Assembly (NCBI GenBank): GCA_031290815.1
Contig: JAISLO010000201.1
Location: 1-5,533, forward strand
Length of the DNA stretch: 5,533 nucleotides
Source: Synergistaceae bacterium
GTDB lineage: Bacteria; Synergistota; Synergistia; Synergistales; Synergistaceae
Direction of reading: 5' to 3'
Below the pieces are notes generated by a model, which did not search any database, had not been told where the DNA came from, and worked only from the letters and a program-made list of their open reading frames with translations. Of the stretch, positions 1 to 5,531 are shown in pieces (position 1 is the stretch's first letter; every line of letters starts with the position of its first letter). Made by a program: the position numbers and the translations under genes.

Positions 1-17
1 GTGTGCTCTTCCGATCT
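1..17. other. Illumina adapter remnant at contig end
   Basis: Bases 1-17 read GTGTGCTCTTCCGATCT, identical to the 3' end of the standard TruSeq read-2 adapter. This is library-construction sequence left on a read end and carried into the assembly. In frame 1 it translates to V/M-C-S-S-D followed by a mixed codon, so any start codon placed at base 1 is false. Genomic sequence begins at base 18. The match is exact over 17 bases and sits precisely at the contig edge, which makes chance very unlikely. Confidence 0.96.
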
Positions 18-18
18 C

Positions 19-1419
19 ATTCAAGATAAAAATGGCATACTGTACGTCAAGTTCGCCTATGAGAACAAGGCCACGGTGACCGGCTACATCGGCAATGCGA
101 TCACGCTCGTCATTCCGCGGACCATAAATCTCGGCGAGGTTCAATGCGAGGTCGCGGCCATAGATCCCCGCGCGTTCGCCCGCCGGGGAACACTGAAGAG
201 CATATTCCTCCCGCAGGGCATGAAGACAGCCATTGACGGAGCGTTCGGAGGGGGAGCGGGATTCCTCACAGTGTACGGCGAGATAGAGTCTCAGCCGGAG
301 GGGCTGAGGCGAACGGCGGGCGGTTCCGCCTCGAATGCGTTTGCGTACTGGGGCGTCAAGGGCGGAAAGTTCGCGCAGGACAAAAACGGAATACAGTACG
401 TGAAGATAACCGATGACAGCGTAATGGTCGCCCGCTACGTGGGAAAAGCCGCGTCTCTCTCGATACCGGCGGAGACTGCCATCGGGGGAGTGTCGTGCTC
501 GGTGGATGAAATAGGGGACGGCGCGTTCTTCGACAGCAAATCCTTGACGAGCGTGACCATTCCCCAGAGCGTCAAGTTCGTTGGAAGGGCATTCAACAAT
601 AACCCGCAGGTAATGGTCATATACTGCGAGACGAGGAAAGAACCGGAAAACTGGTCGCGGAACTGGAACTCCGAACATCCTGCGTATTGGAACGTCAAAA
701 GCGGCGACATCGCGCATGACGGAAGCGGCACATATTATTTGAAGGTTCAGAACTCGAAGGCGACGCTGACTCGTTGCACGAGCGCCGCCGCGTCGATCGA
801 AATACCGTCTGAGATAACGATCAACGGCGGGAAAATCAAGGTGACGGATATCGGAGAAGGTGCCTTCCTCGGCCGGTCGTCGCTGGTGAACGTCGTCATT
901 CCGGACACCGTCAGGACCATCGGCAATAGAGCGTTCTGGGGCTGCGCCGCGCTGACCGGCATCGAAATTCCGAGAAGAGTTACAGCCATCGGAGATTACG
1001 CTTTCTACTCCTGTTCCTCCCTGCCCGAGGTTGAAATACCCAACGGAGCGAGCGAAATCGGCAAACTCGCGTTCGCCGCCTGCGCGTCGCTGAGGCGGGC
1101 ATCGATTCCAAGCAGTGTGAGGTCCATCGGAGAGCAAGCCTTCGCCGGATGCGGTTCCCTTTCGATATACTGCGAGGCGAGGTCCGCGCCGAATGGCTGG
1201 AGCTCGAACTGGAACCCGGACGCCAGGCCGACCGTTTGGAACGTCTCGCGCAGGAACCTGTCCAGCGCCGGAAGGGAAGAGCCCGACACGATAGAGACGG
1301 CCGGCTCCTCCTCGGAATATATCCCCCTGGGCTGGGAATCACTCATGAAGCGCAATGACGCATACGGAAGGCTGAGATATCGGAGCTGGCGGCGGAATCC
1401 GATTTCGACCGGACGTTGA
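19..1419 (+). CDS. BspA-like leucine-rich repeat protein, 5'-truncated
   Basis: This is the 3' portion of a BspA-type (LRR_5) leucine-rich repeat protein. Such proteins are usually exported or surface-attached and bind host or matrix proteins; that role is family knowledge. The open frame enters from the contig edge, so the start and any signal peptide are missing. Numbering from base 1, three related modules occupy residues about 8-119, 126-232 and 239-415. Each opens with a D-x-(N/S)-G-x-x-Y-x-K strand and carries LRR units of the form IGxxAFxxCxSLxxxxIPxxV. Modules 2 and 3 end in a YCE-x(5-6)-NW/GW-x(3)-WN...WNV cap; the module 1 version is degenerate. Module 3 has five LRR units at a 23-residue period (about 283-391). 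The last ~55 residues (416-472) are unlike any module, and the final ~17 are arginine-rich and odd, perhaps because of a frameshift near 1366. No anchor or sorting signal is visible. The gene converges on the permease gene with 16 bases between stop codons. Confidence 0.88.
   Translation: MQDKNGILYVKFAYENKATVTGYIGNAITLVIPRTINLGEVQCEVAAIDPRAFARRGTLKSIFLPQGMKTAIDGAFGGGAGFLTVYGEIESQPEGLRRTAGGSASNAFAYWGVKGGKFAQDKNGIQYVKITDDSVMVARYVGKAASLSIPAETAIGGVSCSVDEIGDGAFFDSKSLTSVTIPQSVKFVGRAFNNNPQVMVIYCETRKEPENWSRNWNSEHPAYWNVKSGDIAHDGSGTYYLKVQNSKATLTRCTSAAASIEIPSEITINGGKIKVTDIGEGAFLGRSSLVNVVIPDTVRTIGNRAFWGCAALTGIEIPRRVTAIGDYAFYSCSSLPEVEIPNGASEIGKLAFAACASLRRASIPSSVRSIGEQAFAGCGSLSIYCEARSAPNGWSSNWNPDARPTVWNVSRRNLSSAGREEPDTIETAGSSSEYIPLGWESLMKRNDAYGRLRYRSWRRNPISTGR
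22..357 (+). repeat. LRR protein module 1 (degenerate cap)
   Basis: First of three homologous protein-level modules. It shows the opening DKNG-x-x-Y-V-K strand, the IDPRAF LRR element and a cap ending AYWGV. The cap has lost the YCE and WN residues seen in modules 2 and 3 (YGE here) and contains a Gly/Ser/Ala-rich stretch, so it is the most diverged copy. Confidence 0.7.
376..696 (+). repeat. LRR protein module 2
   Basis: Second module. It opens with DKNG-x-x-Y-V-K like module 1, has one IGDGAF LRR element at residues about 171-176, and ends with the YCE...ENW...NWN...AYWNV cap. Its length is close to module 1. This is the plainest copy and defines the repeat unit. Confidence 0.75.
715..1245 (+). 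repeat. LRR protein module 3, expanded with extra LRR units
   Basis: Third module. It starts with DGSG-x-Y-Y-L-K and ends with YCE...NGW...NWN...VWNV. It is about 70 residues longer than module 2 because it contains five consecutive LRR_5 units of about 23 residues (IGEGAF, IGNRAF, IGDYAF, IGKLAF, IGEQAF). The extra length is a simple multiple of the LRR period, which suggests growth by unit duplication. Confidence 0.75.
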
Positions 1420-1435
1420 CGGCGAGGCTCTGGGA

Positions 1436-2338
1436 TCAGGCTTTTTCGCCCTTTCCAGAATAGATCGTGAGTATGACCGAGGTGACTATCATTACGGCGG
1501 AGACGGCGACCTCCGGTGTGAGGGCCTCCTCGGCGAACAGCCAGCCCAGGATCACGGCGACTATCGGGTTTACAAAGGTATGGGACGCCACCCTTGCCGT
1601 GGGCTGGGTTTTCAGGAGGAACATGAACGCGGAGTAAGCAAAGATAGAGCCGAATGTGATGAGGTATATGAGCGCGGCTATGGAGTCGGCCGAGGCCTCT
1701 CCGAGGCGTGTATAGTCACGGTTTATGAGGGATGCGGCGAGAAGGATGCCCCCGCCTGACATCATCTGCATCCCGGAGGCCATGCCGCTGTCGGGGTGGG
1801 TGTCGGACGATCTTGCGAACAGCGAGCCGAGTACCCACGCGAAACCGCCGAGCAATACCGCGCCGGCGGACAAGAGATACATCGAACGCGGCGCGCCGGC
1901 ATTGACTGACGCCTCCGGATCCGCGAATATGAGGACGGCGCAGCCGGCGAAACCGATCAACTGCGCGGCCAGCGTTTTAGGCGTCGGCCTTCCTCCGGCG
2001 AAGAAGAGCCAGTCCAAGATGACGAACCATGCCGGCTCGATCGAGATGATGAGGGCTGCCACCGAACTTGGCAGGGTCAGTTCGGCCCATGAGAGCGCCA
2101 TGAACGACACGAAGAATGAGAGAAATCCGCTCCGCACCGCCGACACCCAGTTTGAGCGGGTCGGAGCCCTGACCCCCTTGAACCACGAGTAGAGCATCAA
2201 AGCGCCGCCGGCCGCGAGAAATCTTGTCGAGCTGGCGAAAAACAGCGGCAGCGTTTCGATGGAGACGCTTATGGCAAGGTAAGTTGAGCCCCATATAAGA
2301 TAGATGGCCATGTAGGAGACGGCCAACTTGAGCTTCAA
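1436..2338 (-). CDS. EamA/DMT-superfamily permease, YedA-like
   Basis: A 300-residue inner-membrane protein of the drug/metabolite transporter superfamily (EamA family). Such proteins export amino acids, nucleobases or small metabolites; the substrate cannot be read from sequence. Two EamA halves are visible, about residues 5-140 and 152-294. Ten hydrophobic spans fall near 5-24, 33-53, 67-84, 91-113, 121-140, 152-174, 187-206, 218-241, 251-271 and 275-294. The IWGSTY motif at 15-20 and the FGS...VNPIVAVILGW stretch of the second half resemble E. coli YedA. Length is normal for the family. The start used is TTG at 2338, which has only a weak ribosome binding site; a GGAGGGGG run lies further upstream with no ordinary start codon suitably placed after it, so the start is uncertain by about 10 codons. 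It lies 153 bases downstream of the oxidase gene on the same strand and may be co-transcribed with it. Confidence 0.92.
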   Translation of the reverse strand: MKLKLAVSYMAIYLIWGSTYLAISVSIETLPLFFASSTRFLAAGGALMLYSWFKGVRAPTRSNWVSAVRSGFLSFFVSFMALSWAELTLPSSVAALIISIEPAWFVILDWLFFAGGRPTPKTLAAQLIGFAGCAVLIFADPEASVNAGAPRSMYLLSAGAVLLGGFAWVLGSLFARSSDTHPDSGMASGMQMMSGGGILLAASLINRDYTRLGEASADSIAALIYLITFGSIFAYSAFMFLLKTQPTARVASHTFVNPIVAVILGWLFAEEALTPEVAVSAVMIVTSVILTIYSGKGEKA

Positions 2339-2491
2339 AATTCCGGCGCTTCCGATTCTAATGACGGATTCCCCCTCCGAGCCTCAAAGTTACTCCCATA
2401 CCCAGGGCAAACGCGCTAGAATCATATCGGACTGGTCCCCCTGCGGGCGTGAGCGGAGTCCGCGATCTAAATTTCGACGCGGCAGCCCCGC
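2339..2491 (-). other. Oxidase-permease intergenic gap
   Basis: A gap of 153 bases between two minus-strand genes. I see no coding frame. An inverted repeat CGGACT...AGTCCG (about 2429-2463) has a 20-odd base loop and no T run, so it is not a convincing terminator. A TATGAT hexamer on the minus strand (2421-2426) resembles a -10 box but lacks a -35 partner at normal spacing. The most useful element is the minus-strand GGAGGGGG run near 2372-2379, a likely ribosome binding site whose start codon is unclear. Read-through from the oxidase gene is plausible. Confidence 0.45.
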
Positions 2492-3937
2492 TCATGGAAT
2501 TATCTTTCCAGGGTTCAATATGTGGTTGGGATCAAACGCCCTCTTGATGTTTTTTATCAGATCGACGCAGGTTTCGCCCAAAAAGATCGGCGAGTACTTT
2601 GCCCGCTTGAGCCCGATCCCGTGCTCCCCCGAAAGCGCGCCGCCCAATCTCCGGACGATATGGTACAGATCCAGCCTCATGGCGTCCGCCCTGGCAAAGA
2701 GGTCGGACCGGCCGTCCTCCTCTGCTGGGAAGACCGTCATGTGAATGTTGCCGTCGCCGATGTGCCCGTAAGCGTTATAAGAGGCCCGATGCCTTTCCGC
2801 CAGCCCTGGCAGCTCATCCATGAACGCCGGTATAGCGCCGCATGGGATCACTATGTCCTCCTTGGAGAGAAGGGGCATCGAGATCGTCCACTCCTCCTCC
2901 GCAACGAGATGCCTTATCTCCCATATTCTATCCCGCGCGTTTCTGTCATCCCCGACAAACACCTCGAGCGCGCCGCACTCGACGCAGACATCCCCTACCC
3001 TATGCGCGTCGCGCCAGAGCTGTTCATGCTCCATCCCGTCGACCTGGATTATGAGGTATGCAGCCGCGCTGGCGCTGAAGGGTATTTCAATGCCAGTGAA
3101 CTTCTCCACGTTCAAAATCGACTGCCTGTCCATGAATTCGATGGAGGACGGCATTACCCCGCTCTTCGTAGCGACGAGGGACGCCAGCCTGACGGCAGAC
3201 TCGATGTCCGGCATCGGCGCGAGCAGGTCCATCACGCACTTAGGAAGCGGCAGCAGGTTCAGTATTATCTTGGTCACCACCGCCAGCGTGCCCTCCGAGC
3301 CCACTATGAGGCGTATAAAGTCATATCCCGTGACGTCCTTGCGCCTCTTGCCGCCGAACGCCGTCACCCTGCCGTCGGGCAGAACGACCTCCAGTCCAAG
3401 GACATGCGCTCCCGTCGCCCCGTACTTTATCACCTTGTTCCCCCCGGCATTTTCAGCGACGTTGCCTCCGATGAAGGATATATCCCCGCTGCACGGGTCT
3501 CCGGCGTAGAGCATTCCATGTTCCCTCGCGGCCTTGGTTATCTCGGCGGTAATCACTCCCGGCTCGGCAGTGAGAGTCCTGTTTATCTCGTCCACCTCGA
3601 TAATCCTGTTCATCCGCTCCATCGAGAGGACGATCCCCCCCAGCGCCGGCACTGCGCCGCCGGAGAGACCAGTGCCTGCGCCCCTCGGCGTGACAGGGAT
3701 CATATTTCGGTTCGCGTAGCTCATGAGCGAGGATACCTGCTCCGTAGTCTGCGGAAAGCAGACGGCCTCAGCGGGGTAATCACGCTCAAACCAGGGCAAG
3801 GTCTCGTCGGCGGAGTACGCCGCGCACTTCTCGCTGTCCACAGTAACGCCGGACGGACCGAGGATGTCCTTCAAATCCGCCGCAACTCTCTCCGTGACTG
3901 GCGAGTAAACGGTTCCGCGCGCCGCTCGATCCTTCAC
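2492..3937 (-). CDS. FAD-linked oxidase, GlcD / D-lactate dehydrogenase type
   Basis: A 481-residue flavoprotein of the GlcD/DLD (VAO/PCMH) family, which oxidises 2-hydroxy acids such as glycolate, D-lactate or D-2-hydroxyglutarate to 2-oxo acids. The exact substrate is not determinable here. Numbering from the chosen GTG, the FAD-binding domain spans about 45-230, with PRGAGTGLSGG at 84-94 and GGNVAENAGGNK at 157-168. The C-terminal oxidase domain follows, with HIGDGNIH at 392-399, SGEHGIG at 436-442 and a closing FDPNHILNPGKI. The two His of H-x6-H and the Glu-His of EHG are the metal and substrate site residues known from relatives, and all are present. The frame stays open to a GTG at 4009 (505 residues), but 3937 is preferred because it has a strong purine-rich ribosome binding site (3941-3955) and the extra 24 residues look unlike the family. 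No iron-sulfur GlcF-like partner gene is in the window. Confidence 0.93.
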   Translation of the reverse strand: MKDRAARGTVYSPVTERVAADLKDILGPSGVTVDSEKCAAYSADETLPWFERDYPAEAVCFPQTTEQVSSLMSYANRNMIPVTPRGAGTGLSGGAVPALGGIVLSMERMNRIIEVDEINRTLTAEPGVITAEITKAAREHGMLYAGDPCSGDISFIGGNVAENAGGNKVIKYGATGAHVLGLEVVLPDGRVTAFGGKRRKDVTGYDFIRLIVGSEGTLAVVTKIILNLLPLPKCVMDLLAPMPDIESAVRLASLVATKSGVMPSSIEFMDRQSILNVEKFTGIEIPFSASAAAYLIIQVDGMEHEQLWRDAHRVGDVCVECGALEVFVGDDRNARDRIWEIRHLVAEEEWTISMPLLSKEDIVIPCGAIPAFMDELPGLAERHRASYNAYGHIGDGNIHMTVFPAEEDGRSDLFARADAMRLDLYHIVRRLGGALSGEHGIGLKRAKYSPIFLGETCVDLIKNIKRAFDPNHILNPGKIIP

Positions 3938-3940
3938 AAG

Positions 3941-3955
3941 CCTCTCCCCCTCTAT
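3941..3955 (-). promoter_or_regulatory. Ribosome binding site for oxidase start at 3937
   Basis: The minus strand reads ATAGAGGGGGAGAGG just before CTT-GTG. GGAG lies 6 bases and GAGG 3 bases from the GTG. The rival GTG at 4009 has only GGGAAG about 16 bases away, too distant. This favours the shorter protein. Confidence 0.6.
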
Positions 3956-4047
3956 TTTTCCCAGACCTGCGGCTGCATTGTCCGGGTCCTCAGCATTTTT
4001 CGCCGTCACAACCGACGGCTAAAACTTCCCAAAGTTCAGGTATGGAC

Positions 4048-4063
4048 ATTGTACGATATACAA
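4048..4063. promoter_or_regulatory. Inverted motif copy 1, candidate operator
   Basis: The sequence is ATTGT-ACGA-TATACAA, containing the inverted repeat TTGTA-N5-TACAA. It overlaps the -10 box of the candidate oxidase promoter, where a bound repressor would block transcription. Its TTGTA...TACAA form recalls GntR-family operators, a family that often controls lactate and glycolate oxidation genes, but the half-site spacing does not match the FadR-type consensus exactly. No regulator gene is in the window. Confidence 0.35.
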
Positions 4064-4075
4064 ATCAAATCACAA
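4048..4075 (-). promoter_or_regulatory. Candidate sigma-70-type promoter for oxidase gene
   Basis: On the minus strand, TTGTGA (4070-4075, four of six to consensus) and TACAAT (4048-4053, five of six) are separated by 16 bases. The predicted transcript would start near 4041, about 100 bases before the preferred oxidase GTG at 3937. A+T-rich surroundings support the call. It was chosen by eye, and the housekeeping consensus of this organism is unknown. Confidence 0.45.
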
Positions 4076-4175
4076 AGTGTTTTCTCGAACCATATTTGCC
4101 GTCTGTCAATAACATCATTTTATACGACTCATTGCGGATAACTGATTTTCATTTCCATAAATTGCCGCATAACCA

Positions 4176-4193
4176 ATTGTGTTTTTATACAAT
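4176..4193. promoter_or_regulatory. Inverted motif copy 2, candidate operator
   Basis: The sequence is ATTGT-GTTTT-TATACAA-T, sharing ATTGT and TATACAA with copy 1 at one base wider spacing. It also forms ATTGT...ACAAT as an inverted pair. It lies 128 bases from copy 1, start to start. A second copy in the same non-coding region makes a shared binding protein more likely, but A+T-rich DNA produces such words by chance. Confidence 0.3.
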
Positions 4194-4315
4194 GAAAGGT
4201 CCGGACTTTTATGTAATAATTCTAAACAGCGTACGCACGATAAGTTCAAGTCGATGGTCATTCTAAAGTGGTACGTTGTCTTATCGCCCTGTTCATGCCG
4301 ATTCGACTTCAATCG

Positions 4316-4327
4316 AGCGCTAGCGCT
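4316..4327. repeat. 12-bp perfect palindrome
   Basis: AGCGCTAGCGCT is a perfect 12-base palindrome and also a tandem pair of AGCGCT. It sits upstream of the small ORF. It could be a protein-binding site or a small stem; nothing else in the window repeats it. Confidence 0.4.
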
Positions 4328-4344
4328 AAGGGAATGGCCGATCT

Positions 4345-4349
4345 GGAGG
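4345..4349 (+). promoter_or_regulatory. Shine-Dalgarno for small ORF start at 4358
   Basis: GGAGG on the plus strand lies 8 bases before GTG at 4358, near-ideal sequence and spacing. It is the main support for the 43-residue form of the small membrane peptide. A second site, AGGTGG, precedes the alternative starts GTG 4391 and ATG 4394 by 6 and 9 bases. Confidence 0.45.
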
Positions 4350-4357
4350 CTGTCGTT

Positions 4358-4489
4358 GTGTCATATAGATATAACGGAAGGTGGTGTTTTGTGATGATAA
4401 GACCCGTGTGGGGCGTGTTCATTGTGCTGTCGATCATGATCTTATGCGTGTTCCTTACGGCATCTGCCATGATCTCGATGGTGGCGTGA
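4358..4489 (+). CDS. Small single-span membrane peptide, unknown function
   Basis: A candidate gene for a 43-residue peptide starting at GTG 4358, or 31-32 residues if translation starts at GTG 4391 or ATG 4394. I do not recognise its family. The N-terminal part carries three arginines by residue 15. It is followed by one strongly hydrophobic span (about residues 17-43, rich in V, I, L, M and F) that runs to the stop, so an N-in single-span inner-membrane peptide is predicted. Supports are a GGAGG at 8 bases from the longer start, an AGGTGG before the shorter ones, and an inverted repeat with a T-rich run six bases after the stop. It lies on the opposite strand to both neighbours, so it would need its own promoter, which I could not identify with confidence. 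It does not resemble KdpF or CydX as I know them. The main alternative is a chance ORF in intergenic DNA. Confidence 0.45.
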   Translation: MSYRYNGRWCFVMIRPVWGVFIVLSIMILCVFLTASAMISMVA

Positions 4490-4494
4490 TCACC

Positions 4495-4557
4495 AAACGA
4501 AACTTTTGAGAATACAACGCTGGGCAAATTGCATTTGTTCAGTTTCGTTTCTTCTTT
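4495..4557 (+). terminator. Possible terminator after small ORF
   Basis: AAACGAAACT (4495-4504) and AGTTTCGTTT (4541-4550) form a perfect 10-bp inverted repeat with a 36-base loop. An inner CAAAT/ATTTG pair (4525-4537) could shorten the effective loop. On the plus strand the right arm is followed by CTTCTTTTT. The stem has only three G-C pairs and the loop is long, so this is a weak terminator. The T-rich run also encodes the lysine-rich tail of the peptidase on the other strand, which could explain it by coincidence. Confidence 0.35.
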
Positions 4558-5531
4558 TTGGGAGAGTTATAATTGAGCGCCTTTACCATGTCCGGGCGAT
4601 CCGGCAGGAACTTCAACGGATCCTTTTTTGCTCCGGCAAGCCTGACCTCGAAGTGCAAGTGATCTGTCGTCGCCCTGCCGGTTCTCCCGACGGTGCCTAT
4701 GAACTCGCCCCTCTTTACCATTTGCCCCATCTTTACGAGTATTGTGTCACAGTGAGAGTATAGTGTGTGCATTCCGTTGTCGTGCTTGATTATGACAACT
4801 TTGCCGTAGCCGCTGAATGCTCTTCCGCCGTTCGCGGCCACCGAGACCACTCCGTCCAAAGCCGCTGATATCGGGGTGCCCCGCTTCGTCACTATATCGA
4901 TGGCGCCGTGTCTTCTCTTTTTTCCTCTCGGCGAGTTGAACGTAGAATAGATGGCCCCTTCGACGGGCCATTGAAGGCCGCTCGGTCCAATTTCCCCCGC
5001 GACGGACATCTTTCCGGCCAAGAGTGGTTTCGCCGCCTGAGTCGGTTTTTTCTCGGCGGGTTTAGCCGCAACAGCTGGTTTGGGCTTTTCCGCGTTTTTG
5101 TTTTTCGGGGCCGGTTTAACAGGCTTGCTGATTTTGGCATCGGCGGGCAGGGCCGACGCGACTTTAATCGCGATGTCGATGTCACTCAGAGGCTTGGGGT
5201 TCGAATCCGCCTGCGGCCGGCTTTCTGATGGAAGCATAGCGGCTGTTTCGGTCGCCTGCTTCATCAGGTCCGCGATTCCCTTGATGGACGAGACGGCGAT
5301 CTCGGCATGGCTTACCGCTTTCGCCTTTTTCTCGGCAAACGAGTACTTTCCTGGCGTTATCTCCGCGATATCTAGCGCGCCCTGAGGCGAGTGAATATTG
5401 GCGGATGCGGCATCATTTTGTATTGCGGCAGTTATAACGACGAGCAAGATGACCACGGCCAAATGAAGGATTCTCTTGAAGACGCTCGACTTTGAGTAAG
5501 AGATGTTTTGTGTTTTAAGCAGGTTAGTCAT
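4539..5531 (-). CDS. M23 (LytM/MepM-type) peptidoglycan endopeptidase
   Basis: A 330-residue envelope zinc peptidase of family M23, predicted to cut peptide cross-links in peptidoglycan. Residues 1-20 are polar and basic, then a hydrophobic segment (about 21-37) precedes ASA at 42-44. This could be a cleaved signal peptide or a membrane anchor. Residues 45-130 have no recognised domain, and 131-172 is a Lys/Pro/Ala-rich linker. The M23 domain is at about 187-312. Expected zinc ligands H208, D212 and H293 and the catalytic histidines H260 and H291 (SHC, HLHF) are all present, so it should be active rather than an EnvC-like activator. The protein ends in a lysine-rich tail. No LysM or SH3 domain is seen. 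The start is ATG at 5531, two bases from the window edge, so its ribosome binding site is out of view and an upstream start is possible. Confidence 0.92.
   Translation of the reverse strand: MTNLLKTQNISYSKSSVFKRILHLAVVILLVVITAAIQNDAASANIHSPQGALDIAEITPGKYSFAEKKAKAVSHAEIAVSSIKGIADLMKQATETAAMLPSESRPQADSNPKPLSDIDIAIKVASALPADAKISKPVKPAPKNKNAEKPKPAVAAKPAEKKPTQAAKPLLAGKMSVAGEIGPSGLQWPVEGAIYSTFNSPRGKKRRHGAIDIVTKRGTPISAALDGVVSVAANGGRAFSGYGKVVIIKHDNGMHTLYSHCDTILVKMGQMVKRGEFIGTVGRTGRATTDHLHFEVRLAGAKKDPLKFLPDRPDMVKALNYNSPKKKKRN

Larger units (their letters stand above)
4021..4357. other. A+T-rich intergenic region with regulatory signals
   Basis: No convincing gene lies here. Short open frames exist on both strands but have no family resemblance and no good ribosome binding sites. 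By hand count, 4021-4260 is about 35% G+C (83 of 240), against well over 50% in neighbouring genes; composition recovers after about 4260. The stretch holds the candidate oxidase promoter, two related inverted motifs and a 12-bp palindrome, listed separately. It is best read as an unusually long regulatory spacer between the oxidase gene and the plus-strand small ORF, although a small RNA or decayed gene cannot be excluded. Confidence 0.6.

Noticed and set aside
1005..1355. Minus-strand ORF with natural-looking start (MSDSQPRG...) and high G/C third positions opposite the LRR gene.
   Set aside because: Its third codon positions coincide with those of the LRR frame, so the codon bias is a mirror effect. 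The plus strand across most of the region has unmistakable LRR repeats and cap motifs, and no ribosome binding site precedes the minus-strand ATG at 1346.
2421..2463. TATGAT box and CGGACT/AGTCCG hairpin between oxidase and permease as promoter and terminator.
   Set aside because: The box lacks a -35 partner at 16-18 bases, and the hairpin has a long loop and no T run.
1436..4009. A dedicated hydroxy-acid uptake and oxidation operon formed by permease and oxidase.
   Set aside because: Adjacent same-strand genes are suggestive, but DMT permeases of this type are mostly exporters of unrelated metabolites and the 153-base gap shows no translational coupling. Not strong enough to claim as a system.
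2522..4141. Very long plus-strand open frame (539 codons) across the oxidase gene.
   Set aside because: It is antisense to a gene with complete GlcD motifs. Its translation has no recognisable domain and is rich in Arg, His and Pro, as expected of a shadow frame in G+C-rich DNA.
4042..4312. Short open frames on both strands in the A+T-rich island.
   Set aside because: No good ribosome binding sites, no domain or membrane pattern, and composition typical of non-coding DNA.
4309..4527. 72-codon minus-strand ORF opposite the small membrane peptide.
   Set aside because: No convincing Shine-Dalgarno and no recognisable sequence; the plus-strand reading has better start signals and a coherent hydrophobic span.
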